Shown: piece after piece, positions 9,133 through 17,859 of the stretch
How the letters are laid out: the number at the start of each line of letters is the position of its first letter
Position numbering within the stretch: position 1 is the stretch's first letter
DNA from: Nitrospira defluvii
GTDB lineage: Bacteria > Nitrospirota > Nitrospiria > Nitrospirales > Nitrospiraceae
Length of the DNA stretch: 64,000 nucleotides
NCBI GenBank assembly: GCA_000196815.1
Contig: FP929003.1
Location: 1,883,501-1,947,500, forward strand
Direction of reading: 5' to 3'
Program-made: the position numbers and the translations under genes
Notes under the pieces: generated by a model
Database searches by the model: none
The model's input: only the letters and a program-made list of their open reading frames with translations
Told to the model about the DNA's origin: nothing

Positions 9133-9930
9133 ATGGGTAGTTATAAGAATAGTTTGTCGATCAGCGATGCGGGAGTAAAACGTATTGCGGAGCATGAGGG
9201 GACAATCGATGGTCTCTACAATGACCCTTCAAAATACTGTACCTACGGTGTCGGTCACCTTGTTCGTAAATCTGAATGTTTTATGCTTGCCGGAGCAAAT
9301 TCCGACGAACAATTGAAGAAAAGTATTCAGAAACAATGGCCGGGAAAGAGTTATGAAACCACATACGTCCCCCGCACTATTGTGACGTCCGAAAACTTCG
9401 CCAAGATAAAAGAGGCGGCCACCAGGAATGCGCAGGAATATTTCGCCCAGCGTCAGCATAAGAAGTCTTTTGTTAATTTGGCGTCTGCCGATCAGGAGAG
9501 AATAAAGACCCATGCTGAAGCAGCTATCAAGGAAGAGACGGATTTGCTCCCCTTTGTAGCTACCGATCAGTTCAAGAAAGATTTGCAATCATATGAAACA
9601 ACAGTAAACAGCGGTGTGACCGGTGTTGCTTTGACGCAAGGTATGTTCGATGCGCTGGTGTCCTTTGTATACAATGTCGGAAAAGGAGCCTTCAATTCGT
9701 CCCAGCTTTTGAAGAAAATCAATGAAAACATTTTTATGAGCGGGGACGACATGAAGAAGCGTGAGGAGGCCATTAAGGAGATTGAAGAGGAATTTCTAAA
9801 ATGGAACAAATCTGGTGGTTCGGTGCTGAAAGGTCTTACAACTCGACGGCAAGATGAAGCGGATCGATTCTTGTCTCAAGCCAGGCAGAGTCTGGAAACG
9901 CTGAAAATGACACAAAATCTGAAGAAATAG
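9133..9930 (+). CDS. T4-lysozyme-like muramidase, probable T6SS effector
   Basis: A 265-residue protein from ATG 9133, chosen because GGAGGG precedes it by 7 bases (upstream TTG 9088 and ATG 9118 are possible). Residues 15-45 contain the glycoside hydrolase 24 catalytic set: E22 in EHEG, D31 in YNDP, T37 in TYGVGH, with the exact 9- and 6-residue spacing of phage T4 lysozyme (E11, D20, T26). A later GMFDALVSFVYNVGKGAF segment matches the GH24 C-terminal lobe. An insertion of about 110 residues (45-155), rich in Lys and Glu, separates the lobes. There is no signal peptide or holin partner. It sits between hcp and tssE and is followed by an exported LprI-type lysozyme inhibitor, so a peptidoglycan-cleaving T6SS effector is the best reading. 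The gene is visibly more AT-rich than neighbouring tss genes, suggesting later acquisition. Confidence 0.85.
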   Translation: MGSYKNSLSISDAGVKRIAEHEGTIDGLYNDPSKYCTYGVGHLVRKSECFMLAGANSDEQLKKSIQKQWPGKSYETTYVPRTIVTSENFAKIKEAATRNAQEYFAQRQHKKSFVNLASADQERIKTHAEAAIKEETDLLPFVATDQFKKDLQSYETTVNSGVTGVALTQGMFDALVSFVYNVGKGAFNSSQLLKKINENIFMSGDDMKKREEAIKEIEEEFLKWNKSGGSVLKGLTTRRQDEADRFLSQARQSLETLKMTQNLKK

Positions 9931-9983
9931 CAAATGCTGTACGTAATTAAACCAGGAACAGTCTAAATCAACTGAAACCGCCG

Positions 9984-10415
9984 TTGAATCGAAAAGGTCG
10001 AAACGAATTGGCAAAGGCAACGATAAATCTATGTGCTGTGGTGGTAGTTATTTTTTCGTTCATATCCCTTGTTTCCGCGAACCAGGATCAGCAGGACTGT
10101 GAATCATCGCAAACGCAACTCGAACTGAATGCCTGCTGGTCTCAACTAGCCGGGGAGATAGAGGGTAAGGTCAAGACAGCGTATTTAGAGATTGTCAGGG
10201 CGCTGGAGCAGGCAGGCGAGAAGAATGCATTGAAACTCTTGAAACGTGCTCAGCGTTACTGGGAGCAATACCGCGATGTGCAGTGCGAAGGAGCACGTCA
10301 ATTATATGAGGGCGGATCAGTCGCAAAGACGGTCGAAGCAACGTGTCGGGCAAAGACAGGTAGAAACCGAATAGGAGACTTGGACGTAACCTATAGTGAC
10401 CGTCTACAAAAGTAA
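9984..10415 (+). CDS. LprI/DUF1311-type periplasmic lysozyme inhibitor, probable immunity protein
   Basis: A protein of up to 143 residues. The start is uncertain: TTG 9984, or TTG 10008 with AAAGG about 10 bases upstream; no good ATG exists. Either gives a signal peptide (hydrophobic CAVVVVIFSFISLVSA) and an exported domain with DCESSQTQLELNAC, the alternating-residue and cysteine pattern of the LprI N-terminal/DUF1311 family, then a helical part with YWEQYRDVQCEGA. Four cysteines probably form two disulfides. LprI of Mycobacterium tuberculosis is a known lysozyme inhibitor, and DUF1311 proteins occur as immunity partners of muramidase effectors. It is 53 bases downstream of the lysozyme gene on the same strand, as expected for a cognate periplasmic immunity protein. 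Confidence 0.78.
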   Translation: MNRKGRNELAKATINLCAVVVVIFSFISLVSANQDQQDCESSQTQLELNACWSQLAGEIEGKVKTAYLEIVRALEQAGEKNALKLLKRAQRYWEQYRDVQCEGARQLYEGGSVAKTVEATCRAKTGRNRIGDLDVTYSDRLQK

Positions 10416-10478
10416 CTGCATCTGTTAAGGCGTGAATTCGCCCTGAGAGAGGTCATTCATAAGGAAAGGTATTTGGCC

Positions 10479-11309
10479 GTGACGGCGAATGATCGAAATC
10501 TGAACGCTTCGCTTCTCGACCGCCTGCTGGATGACGATCCTCGGGCAGGCGATCCTTATCTGGACACCCTGGACCTCAAGGATCCGGCGAAGCTGACGCT
10601 ACGTTTGCGGAGGCCGCAGGACTCCGTCACGCGGTTCTTGCGGGACCAGCTTGGTCAGGAGGAGCGAGGGTTCGTGGATCGGGAGGGGCCTGTCGCAAAT
10701 GACCTCCTGCTCGCCCTCACCGAAGGCCTCAACCGTATCATCCGAGGGCCCCTGCTGTACGAACGAAAGAGGTTCGAAGGCGTCAAACTCTCCCCGGATA
10801 CAGTGCGTCTCATGGAAGATAGCCGGAAAACATCTCGTGTGGCGCTGCTGAATCGTATGTTGCTGGATGAGATTTTTTCCGACGAACTACACAAGATGCG
10901 GAAGCCCGCCCCCTCTTCAGCGAACATCCGCGAGCTGAAGAAATCGATTTCCCGGGATATCGAGGCCTTGCTGAATACCAGGCGCGAATTTCTGGACGGC
11001 ACCCCCCCTGAGTACAAAGAAGTCAATAATTCGCTCTTGATGTTCGGCTTGCCGGATTTCACCAGCTACAGCCTGTTGAACCCTGAACACCGGAAGTTGA
11101 TCCGTCGATCCGTCGAGGAGGCCTTGACCAAGTTCGAGCCTCGGCTGAAATCGGTACAGGTGTCGCTGGAATCGCCGCGCAAATTTGATGCAGCGCTTCA
11201 TTTCCGTATCGATGCGCTGCTGCGTCTTGATCCGGCGCCGGAACCGGTTACCTTCGACGCAGCCCTACAGCTAGGGACGTCGTCCTACAGCGTGCGAGGA
11301 GAAGGCTAG
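10479..11309 (+). CDS. tssE: TssE, gp25-like T6SS baseplate protein with internal insertion
   Basis: A 276-residue protein from GTG 10479, 9 bases after AAGGAAAGG (TTG 10473 is the alternative). The N-terminus has SLLDRLLDDDP, the usual TssE opening, and from about residue 152 the gp25/lysozyme-like domain appears: ELKKSISRDIEALLNTR, then YGLPD-like FGLPDFTSYS and a C-terminal RIDALL strand. TssE normally has about 130-180 residues; here some 110 residues (about 30-145) separate the opening motif from the gp25 domain. This inserted part is charged and helical and unlike anything I recognise. TssE is a wedge component that nucleates sheath assembly with TssF, TssG and TssK. Its stop overlaps the tssF start by one base. 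Confidence 0.88.
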   Translation: MTANDRNLNASLLDRLLDDDPRAGDPYLDTLDLKDPAKLTLRLRRPQDSVTRFLRDQLGQEERGFVDREGPVANDLLLALTEGLNRIIRGPLLYERKRFEGVKLSPDTVRLMEDSRKTSRVALLNRMLLDEIFSDELHKMRKPAPSSANIRELKKSISRDIEALLNTRREFLDGTPPEYKEVNNSLLMFGLPDFTSYSLLNPEHRKLIRRSVEEALTKFEPRLKSVQVSLESPRKFDAALHFRIDALLRLDPAPEPVTFDAALQLGTSSYSVRGEG

Positions 11310-13123
11310 TGCAAGAGACATTGCTCGAATATTACGAGCGCGAACTTTCGGCCATCCGGCAATTGGGGCAAGAATTCGCTCAGGCGTATCCCAAGGTGGC
11401 GGGCCGGCTCCTGCTTGAACCCAACAAATGCGAAGATCCGCACGTTGAGCGTCTGATCCAGGCCTTTGCATTCCTCGCTGCGCGAGTTCATCTCAAGATC
11501 GACGAAGAGTTCCCCCAGGTGACCGATGCGCTACTCGGAATGTTATATCCGCATTACCTGGCCCCCATTCCCTCCATGTCAGTCGTCGAATTCGTTCCGG
11601 ACCCTGAACAGGGAAAACTGACGAGTGGGTATGTCATGCCGGCGGGCACGCAGTTATATTCCCGCCCCATCGATGGCACCCAATGCCGGTTCCGGACATG
11701 CTACGCCACAACCCTTTGGCCGATCACGCTGGCCTCCGTCAAAGTGCAACCGTCCGACCGTGCCCTACCTGGAGGAAAGCCCGGAACGGCCCTCAAATTG
11801 GAACTCCATTCGCTGGGCGGTCTCACGTTTAAGGACTTGCAAGTCGACGCACTACGCTTCTATCTGAACGGCGAGGCTCCGCTGGCCTACGCCCTCTATG
11901 AATTGCTGCTCAATCATACGTATGAAGTCCGTTGTCGGGCGGCCGGGGCGAAGCCTGGCGAAAAGCCGGTCGTGTTACCGCCGGGTTGCTTGCGTCCGGT
12001 CGGCTTCGAGAAGGACGAAGGGTTGCTGCCATATCCTCCGCAGGCCTTGCTGGGTTACCGACTCTTACACGAGTACTTTACCTTCCCGCAGAAATTTCTG
12101 TTCGTGGAATTGAGTGGATTGCAGCGAGCGGTCAAGGTGGGCGTGGGAAACAAGCTGGAAGTAGAGCTCATCCTGGATCAGGCGCCGCGGTCGGATTACA
12201 TGCCGACGGTGGAGACGTTTCGCCTCGGCTGTGCGCCGGTAGTGAATTTGTTCTCGCACACGGCTGAACCGATTCGATTAGATCAGACACAGCACGAATA
12301 TCGAGTCATTCCCGAAGTCAGGCGCCCGCTGGCGAGCGAAATTTATTCCATTGATGCCGTGTCTCTCATGTCCGGTGAGACGCAAACCGTGAGGCCCGTA
12401 CAGCCGATCTATTCGTTGAAACATACCCGCACTGATCGCGACCAGAGCGCGTTCTGGTATCAAACCCGCAGGCCGTCGGATCGAAAGGGCGACGCCGGTA
12501 CCGAAGTGTATGTGTCACTCGTGGATCTCGCCTTGAACCCGACTGTGCCCGCCGGCGATACGCTCATGCTGTCTACGACCTGCACCAATAGGGGCCTCAC
12601 CGGTCGGCTGCCTATGGACGATCCCAGAGGCGATTTTGAACTGGAGAAGGCTGCGCCGGTGGCGCGTATACGAGCGCTGGTGAAACCAACGCAGCCGATC
12701 CAGCCGCCACTAGGAGGCGATCGACAATGGAGATTCATTTCCCATCTCTCGTTGAACTACCTCTCGTTGACCGAGGGCGGTCCCCATGCCTTACAAGAAA
12801 TCCTGCGGCTGTACGACTTTTCTGATTCCAGCGTCGTGCACCAGCAAATCGATGGAATTACCAAAGTCTCCTCCCGCCGGGTGACGCGTCGGCCGACGTC
12901 GATGGGGTGGAGCGGGTTCTGTCGCGGGATGGAAGTCACCCTTGAGTTCAACGAAAGCAAGTACGTGGGGAGCAGCGTCTATCTCTTTGCCAGCGTGCTG
13001 GAGAAGTTTTTTGCGCTCTATGCGTCCCTTAATTCATTCACCCAGTTCGTCGCCCGTACGGAACAGCGAGAAAGGCCGCTCAAGCAATGGCCGCCCAGAG
13101 CCGGGGAGCAGATTCTGATCTAA
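11309..13123 (+). CDS. tssF: TssF, T6SS baseplate wedge protein
   Basis: A 604-residue VasA/ImpG family protein of normal length, beginning at GTG 11309, which shares a base with the tssE stop and follows GAGGAGAAGG. Characteristic segments are YYERELSAIRQLGQEFA at the N-terminus, AGRL followed by DPHVERLIQAFAFLAARV, and VTDALLGMLYPHYLAP. The remaining sequence includes the beta-rich domains that contact TssG and the VgrG hub, and RRPTSMGWSGFCRGMEV near the C-terminus is typical. TssF and TssG (2:1) form the core wedge of the baseplate. Its 3' end overlaps tssG by 37 bases. Confidence 0.95.
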   Translation: MQETLLEYYERELSAIRQLGQEFAQAYPKVAGRLLLEPNKCEDPHVERLIQAFAFLAARVHLKIDEEFPQVTDALLGMLYPHYLAPIPSMSVVEFVPDPEQGKLTSGYVMPAGTQLYSRPIDGTQCRFRTCYATTLWPITLASVKVQPSDRALPGGKPGTALKLELHSLGGLTFKDLQVDALRFYLNGEAPLAYALYELLLNHTYEVRCRAAGAKPGEKPVVLPPGCLRPVGFEKDEGLLPYPPQALLGYRLLHEYFTFPQKFLFVELSGLQRAVKVGVGNKLEVELILDQAPRSDYMPTVETFRLGCAPVVNLFSHTAEPIRLDQTQHEYRVIPEVRRPLASEIYSIDAVSLMSGETQTVRPVQPIYSLKHTRTDRDQSAFWYQTRRPSDRKGDAGTEVYVSLVDLALNPTVPAGDTLMLSTTCTNRGLTGRLPMDDPRGDFELEKAAPVARIRALVKPTQPIQPPLGGDRQWRFISHLSLNYLSLTEGGPHALQEILRLYDFSDSSVVHQQIDGITKVSSRRVTRRPTSMGWSGFCRGMEVTLEFNESKYVGSSVYLFASVLEKFFALYASLNSFTQFVARTEQRERPLKQWPPRAGEQILI

Positions 13124-14151
13124 GACAGGAACTTCTTCAGCGAGGCTTCCGTTTTGATTTTTTTCAGGCGGTCCGGCTGCTTGCTCGCGTCTATCCTGAG
13201 CGGCAGGCGATCGGCGACAGTGCAAGCCCGTCGAAGGAAGTCGTTCGTTTCCGTGCCCATCAATCCCTCGCCTTTCCCCCTAGCGCCATTGCTGAGATCC
13301 GCCAGGCTCGCGACGAGAGACGCCCCGCTGAAATGACCGTGGCCTTTATGGGGCTGACCGGGCCTCAAGGAGTTCTTCCGCGCTACTACACCGAACTTAT
13401 GTTGGAGCGGCTGCAGGCGAAGGACCAGACGCTTCGCGATTTCTTTGACGCGTTCAACCATCGGATGATCTCGCTGTTTTTTCGAGCCTGGGAGAAACAT
13501 CATTGCACGGTGGGGTTTGAACAGTGGTTGTTACTAGGCAAAGAAGATCGCTTCGCCCGTTGTCTGTTCGCCCTCGCCGGACTCGGCACGACCGGGATGC
13601 GGGACCGATTAACCATCGACGATCGATCGGTCCTGCGATATGTCGGGCTGCTGGGGCAACGTCCGCGGTCCGCTGAATCCTTGGAGCGCTGCCTGGGAGA
13701 CTATTTTGAGGTGCCGGTGCGCGTGAAACAATTCGTTGGGGCCTGGCTGAATTTGGAGGAAGAAGATTGGACCACAATCGGGGTGACGGGCAGCAACAAT
13801 CTCTTGGGCCATTCCGCGTTGGCGGGAACCAAGATCTGGGACCAGCAAGCAGGATTTAAGGTGGAGCTGGGCCCGCTGGAATTTGAACAGTTCAATCGGT
13901 TATTGCCCTCCGGCCAGGCCTATCCGACACTCGTGCAGCTGACGAAATTGTTTGCCGGGCCGGAGCTGGATTTCGACGTGCAGCTCCTGTTGCGGGCTGA
14001 CGAAGTCCCGGCTACGAGACTTGAGTCGACAGAGAGCTATGCCCCGAGACTGGGCTGGACGACGTGGTTGAAGACAAAACAGTTTGAGCGTCACGCGGAC
14101 GAAGTCAGGTTCTCCGGTTCCACAATGACGGCACAGGCTGCGACGGCGTAA
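13087..14151 (+). CDS. tssG: TssG, T6SS baseplate wedge protein
   Basis: A 354-residue VasB/ImpH family protein. The first residues contain the family's FRFDFFQAVRLLARVYPER motif, followed by the VRFRAHQSLAFPPSAI strand and the FMGLTGPQGVLPRYYTEL motif, which are near-invariant in TssG. It partners with TssF in the baseplate. ATG 13087 lies inside the end of tssF, a 37-base overlap in another frame; no strong ribosome binding site is seen, so coupling to tssF translation is likely. clpV starts 24 bases downstream. Confidence 0.95.
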   Translation: MAAQSRGADSDLRQELLQRGFRFDFFQAVRLLARVYPERQAIGDSASPSKEVVRFRAHQSLAFPPSAIAEIRQARDERRPAEMTVAFMGLTGPQGVLPRYYTELMLERLQAKDQTLRDFFDAFNHRMISLFFRAWEKHHCTVGFEQWLLLGKEDRFARCLFALAGLGTTGMRDRLTIDDRSVLRYVGLLGQRPRSAESLERCLGDYFEVPVRVKQFVGAWLNLEEEDWTTIGVTGSNNLLGHSALAGTKIWDQQAGFKVELGPLEFEQFNRLLPSGQAYPTLVQLTKLFAGPELDFDVQLLLRADEVPATRLESTESYAPRLGWTTWLKTKQFERHADEVRFSGSTMTAQAATA

Positions 14152-14175
14152 CGGCCGTTCGCTGAGAGGACGCGC

Positions 14176-16905
14176 ATGAATATCAATTTGAAAGGACTCA
14201 TCGGCAAGCTCGATGACACCTGTCGTCGCGCGTTGGAGGGCGCGGCAGGGTTGTGTCTGAGCCGGACCCATTATGACGTGGATATCGAGCATCTCCTCAG
14301 TAAATTGCTCGAAATGTCGAATACGGATATCCACAAGATTTGTCACCACTACGAGATCGATCATTCGCGGTTCGCTCGAGACCTCACACGATCACTCGAC
14401 CGCTTCAAGACCGGCAATGCGAGGACGCCGACCCTGGCGCCTCAGGTCCCGCGCCTCATCAATGAAGCCTGGTCATTGGCCTCCATTGAGTACGGAGTGA
14501 ATCGTGTGCGGTCCGGCCACCTAATGCTGGCCTTGCTCGTCGAAGCCGATTTTGCCCGCATGATGCGCGAGCTGTCGCCCGAGACGCAGAAGATCTCAGC
14601 CGAAGATCTACACCGACGGTTGGGGGAGATCGTCTCGGGTTCAGCGGAGGATCTGGAAGATGTTCAGACGGGAGGCGTCGAGCAGCCGACGACGCAGGGG
14701 GCTCCTCATGCTTCCAGGACCCCGGCCCTTGATCAATTCACCATCGATCTGACAGCGAGGGCCAAACAAGGGCAGATCGATCCGGTGCTGGGGCGGGATG
14801 CCGAGATCCGGCAGGTCGTGGATATCTTGACGCGCCGCCGGCAGAACAATCCCATTCTGACCGGAGAGGCCGGAGTGGGAAAAACCGCCGTCGTGGAAGG
14901 ATTGGCGCTCAGAATCGTCACGGGCGATGTCCCCCCGCCGTTACAAAACGTCACCCTGCGGGTGCTCGACCTTGCGTTGCTCCAGGCCGGAGCGGGAGTA
15001 AAGGGGGAATTCGAAAATCGCCTCAAGTCGGTCATTAACGAAGTCAAAGCCTCCCCGAAACCTATTATTACCTTTATCGATGAGGCGCACACCTTGATCG
15101 GGGCGGGCGGAGCAGCGGGCCAGGGCGATGCCGCCAACATTCTCAAGCCGGCGCTGGCTCGGGGAGAGTTGCGGACGATTGCCGCCACCACCTGGGCCGA
15201 ATACAAGAAATATTTCGAGAAAGATCCGGCACTCACCAGACGGTTTCAGGTGGTGAAGGTGGAAGAGCCGACCGAATCCGTCGCGATCAACATGATGCGA
15301 GGATTAGCCGGGACGCTGGAAGAACATCACAAGGTGCGGTTGTTGGATGAGGCGATCGAGGCTGCGGTGAGACTGTCCCATCGATATATTTCCGGCCGGC
15401 AACTGCCGGACAAAGCCGTCAGCGTGCTGGACACCGCCTGTGCCCGAGTGGCCCTGGGACAGGTCGCAGAGCCGCCGGCGCTGGAAGACGCGCGCCGGCG
15501 AATCTCCCTCATCAATACCGAGGTCGACATTCTGGAGCGGGAGGCCATCACGGGTGGAAGTCATCAGGAGCGTCTGGCCGAATTGGGCAGGGAGAAAGTC
15601 GCAGAAGAACAGCGTCTGGCCGAGCTCAGGACCAGGTGGGAGCAGGAAAAAAAGGTGGTTGGAGAGATCGCAGGGATCCGGAAAAAGTTGGAACAGCATG
15701 CCGTGCCACCAAAGGCTCCGGACAAGCCAACCGACAAGGTTCCGGACAAGGCAACCAAAGCGCCTCCCGACAAGGCGATTGAAACGCCGCCCGCCAAGCT
15801 GACCCCTCAGGAAATCGAGACGTTGCAAACAGACTTGGCGAGGCTGAATAAAGAACTGACCGTTCTCCAGGGAGAGACCCCGCTCCTGCAGCCCTGTGTG
15901 GACGGGCAGGCCATCGCTCAGGTGATCTCGGCCTGGACCGGCATTCCTATCGGACGGATGGTCAAAGACGAGATCAATACCGTGTTGACGCTCAAGGAGC
16001 ATTTAGAAAAACGTGTGGTAGGACAATCGCATGCCCTGGATGCGCTGAGCCAACGCCTGCGAACGGCACGGGCAAAATTGGAGGATCCTCGCCGGCCGAT
16101 CGGGGTGTTCATGTTTGTCGGACCAAGCGGGGTGGGGAAGACGGAAACGGGTCTGGCGCTCGCCGAGTTGCTGTTCGGCAGCGATCAAAACATCACCACC
16201 CTGAATATGTCCGAGTTCAAGGAAGAGCACAAAGTTTCGCTGTTGATGGGCTCACCTCCGGGCTATGTGGGCTATGGCGAGGGAGGGGTCTTGACGGAAG
16301 CGGTACGCCGAAAACCGTATAGCGTGATCCTGCTGGACGAGATGGAAAAAGCCCATCCGGGTGTGCAGGACATTTTCTATCAGGTGTTCGACAAGGGCAT
16401 GATGAAAGATGGCGAGGGGCGGGATATCGATTTCAAAAACACCGTGATCATCATGACCTCCAACGCGGGGACGGATACGTTCATGAAGCTCTGTGCCGAT
16501 CCGGAGACCAGGCCTGATCCAGAGGCCCTAGCCGATGCGATTCGCCCTGATCTCTTGAAATACTTCAAGCCGGCCTTTCTGGGACGACTCATCGTGGTGC
16601 CATACTATCCGATTTCTCCCGATATCATGCGGCGCATCATCGAATTGCAGCTCAGCCGGGTCCGCAGCCGCATCAAGGAGAACCACCGTGCGGTGATGTC
16701 TTACGACGAAGCCCTGATCACGGCGATTGCGGACCGCTGCACCGAAGTGGAGAGCGGCGCGCGGAACGTGGATCACATTCTGACGCGGACGTTGTTGCCG
16801 GAACTCTCGACGGAATTTCTTTCACGGATGGCAGCAGGGGAATTGGTCAACAAGGTCCATATCTCGGTCGAGCCTGGCGGGAACTTCCGTTACGAGGTGG
16901 CGTGA
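14176..16905 (+). CDS. clpV: ClpV (TssH), sheath-recycling AAA+ ATPase
   Basis: A 909-residue class 1 ClpB-like ATPase. The N-domain (1-165) contains two Clp_N repeats. The first AAA+ module has Walker A GEAGVGKTAVVEG and Walker B ITFIDEAHTL; the second has GPSGVGKTETGLA and VILLDEMEKAHP, followed by NAGTDTF and the C-terminal ClpB_D2-small domain. The N-terminal start and the shortened middle coiled coil fit ClpV rather than ClpB. ClpV extracts TssC from contracted sheaths. An unusual feature is a Lys/Pro/Asp-rich stretch at about residues 510-545 with five PDK-type repeats inside the middle domain, probably a flexible insertion. A GAGAGGA ribosome binding site precedes ATG. The gene ends the core tssE-F-G-H run. 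Confidence 0.96.
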   Translation: MNINLKGLIGKLDDTCRRALEGAAGLCLSRTHYDVDIEHLLSKLLEMSNTDIHKICHHYEIDHSRFARDLTRSLDRFKTGNARTPTLAPQVPRLINEAWSLASIEYGVNRVRSGHLMLALLVEADFARMMRELSPETQKISAEDLHRRLGEIVSGSAEDLEDVQTGGVEQPTTQGAPHASRTPALDQFTIDLTARAKQGQIDPVLGRDAEIRQVVDILTRRRQNNPILTGEAGVGKTAVVEGLALRIVTGDVPPPLQNVTLRVLDLALLQAGAGVKGEFENRLKSVINEVKASPKPIITFIDEAHTLIGAGGAAGQGDAANILKPALARGELRTIAATTWAEYKKYFEKDPALTRRFQVVKVEEPTESVAINMMRGLAGTLEEHHKVRLLDEAIEAAVRLSHRYISGRQLPDKAVSVLDTACARVALGQVAEPPALEDARRRISLINTEVDILEREAITGGSHQERLAELGREKVAEEQRLAELRTRWEQEKKVVGEIAGIRKKLEQHAVPPKAPDKPTDKVPDKATKAPPDKAIETPPAKLTPQEIETLQTDLARLNKELTVLQGETPLLQPCVDGQAIAQVISAWTGIPIGRMVKDEINTVLTLKEHLEKRVVGQSHALDALSQRLRTARAKLEDPRRPIGVFMFVGPSGVGKTETGLALAELLFGSDQNITTLNMSEFKEEHKVSLLMGSPPGYVGYGEGGVLTEAVRRKPYSVILLDEMEKAHPGVQDIFYQVFDKGMMKDGEGRDIDFKNTVIIMTSNAGTDTFMKLCADPETRPDPEALADAIRPDLLKYFKPAFLGRLIVVPYYPISPDIMRRIIELQLSRVRSRIKENHRAVMSYDEALITAIADRCTEVESGARNVDHILTRTLLPELSTEFLSRMAAGELVNKVHISVEPGGNFRYEVA

Positions 16906-16951
16906 GGCCGGCGAGAGGAGTTGCACCGTCCGGTCAATGCTCCGTGGATAG

Positions 16952-17623
16952 ATGTTGACGAGGTTCAAAATGGCCATACGCAAGGCTCTGCGCGCCGATG
17001 TCCCGCTGCTTCCGCTGAGTGGTGAGGCAACGGACACGTTTCGAGACCGGCACTGTCAGGCCGGATGGCTGTCAAAAAACAGTCGGGTGTATCGCTATGG
17101 CTCGGATGAAACGCAGGCACGATGGAGTCGAGGCCAATGGGTCAACGTGACTGAAGACCTGTTTCATTTCACGGATGAGGCGTTACAAAAGTGCGCGTTG
17201 CTCGACGCCACATTTTGGACCATAGAAACGGAGCAGGAAACGGCTCAACGAGAACAGGCCAAGCGGGAAACGGCCATTCGCATGCATGGCGGGCCTGCGG
17301 CAGTCAAGATCCCTGACCTGTGGCGGAATCCCAGTCCTGAATATCAGACGGCGGGAAACATGCCGGCCCCCATCTGGAACAGCGCGGCTTGGCGAGCGAC
17401 CTTGATTGCCTTGGAAGATATGCCGGTCTATTTCGGCGTGGCCGGTCCGATGGCCTTCGATCTCTCGACCGGCAAACGGTATTGCGGGCAGGGGGATCAG
17501 ACGGCACATCGCGCGTATCCAGGAGGGGCCTCCCAGATTCTCATCAGTGGAATGTCGTTCGATAAGTTCACCTTCGTGCCGCCGGAGAGGATGATGTGGA
17601 CCCGCTGGCCCCAGCACCATTGA
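16952..17623 (+). CDS. Unknown protein between clpV and vgrG
   Basis: A 223-residue protein from ATG 16952 (ATG 16970 is possible). I do not recognise the family. It has no signal peptide or membrane segment. A central charged helix (ETEQETAQREQAKRETAIR) is followed by a region rich in Trp, Pro and Gly with IPDLWRNPSPEYQTAG and MPAPIWNSAAWRATLIALED. The sequence is neither repetitive nor low complexity, and codon use resembles its neighbours, so it is probably a real gene. Its position 46 bases after clpV and before vgrG suggests a T6SS accessory role, for instance a chaperone or a regulator, but nothing in the sequence proves this. Confidence 0.6.
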   Translation: MLTRFKMAIRKALRADVPLLPLSGEATDTFRDRHCQAGWLSKNSRVYRYGSDETQARWSRGQWVNVTEDLFHFTDEALQKCALLDATFWTIETEQETAQREQAKRETAIRMHGGPAAVKIPDLWRNPSPEYQTAGNMPAPIWNSAAWRATLIALEDMPVYFGVAGPMAFDLSTGKRYCGQGDQTAHRAYPGGASQILISGMSFDKFTFVPPERMMWTRWPQHH

Positions 17624-17646
17624 GGAGCCTTTGAACTATCCAATCC

Positions 17647-17675
17647 GTATCAGGTCCTATCTTTTTGGATAGGAC
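17647..17675 (+). promoter_or_regulatory. T-loop hairpin motif in vgrG leader
   Basis: GTCCTATC (17654-17661) and GATAGGAC (17668-17675) form a perfect 8-bp stem with loop TTTTTG. It contains the same 14-base core as the motif at 8243-8256 and the same preceding GTATC (17647-17651). It lies 31 bases after the unknown gene and about 190 bases before the vgrG start. It could be a terminator for the upstream gene, but its recurrence before hcp suggests a regulatory element. The rest of 17676-17859 holds no gene I can support. Confidence 0.45.
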
Positions 17676-17859
17676 GGCCGGAGGCAGGCGAAAACAGCAG
17701 GTCGGGTGAAGTCGATTCGTTGGGAAAAGGTATATGCAAAGCTCGCAGGAACGAGACCCTGGTGAGGCACGAAGATTGCTCAATCGTGGAATAGACTATC
17801 GCCGAGAGAACAACGCCGGCAGGCTTTTTCCGCATCCTGCCAAGTGAGGGGCTGAAGTT

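Noticed and set aside
15304-16002. A 232-codon minus-strand frame inside clpV
   Set aside because: It is a shadow of the ClpV coding frame; composition is unlike a protein and no start signal is present.
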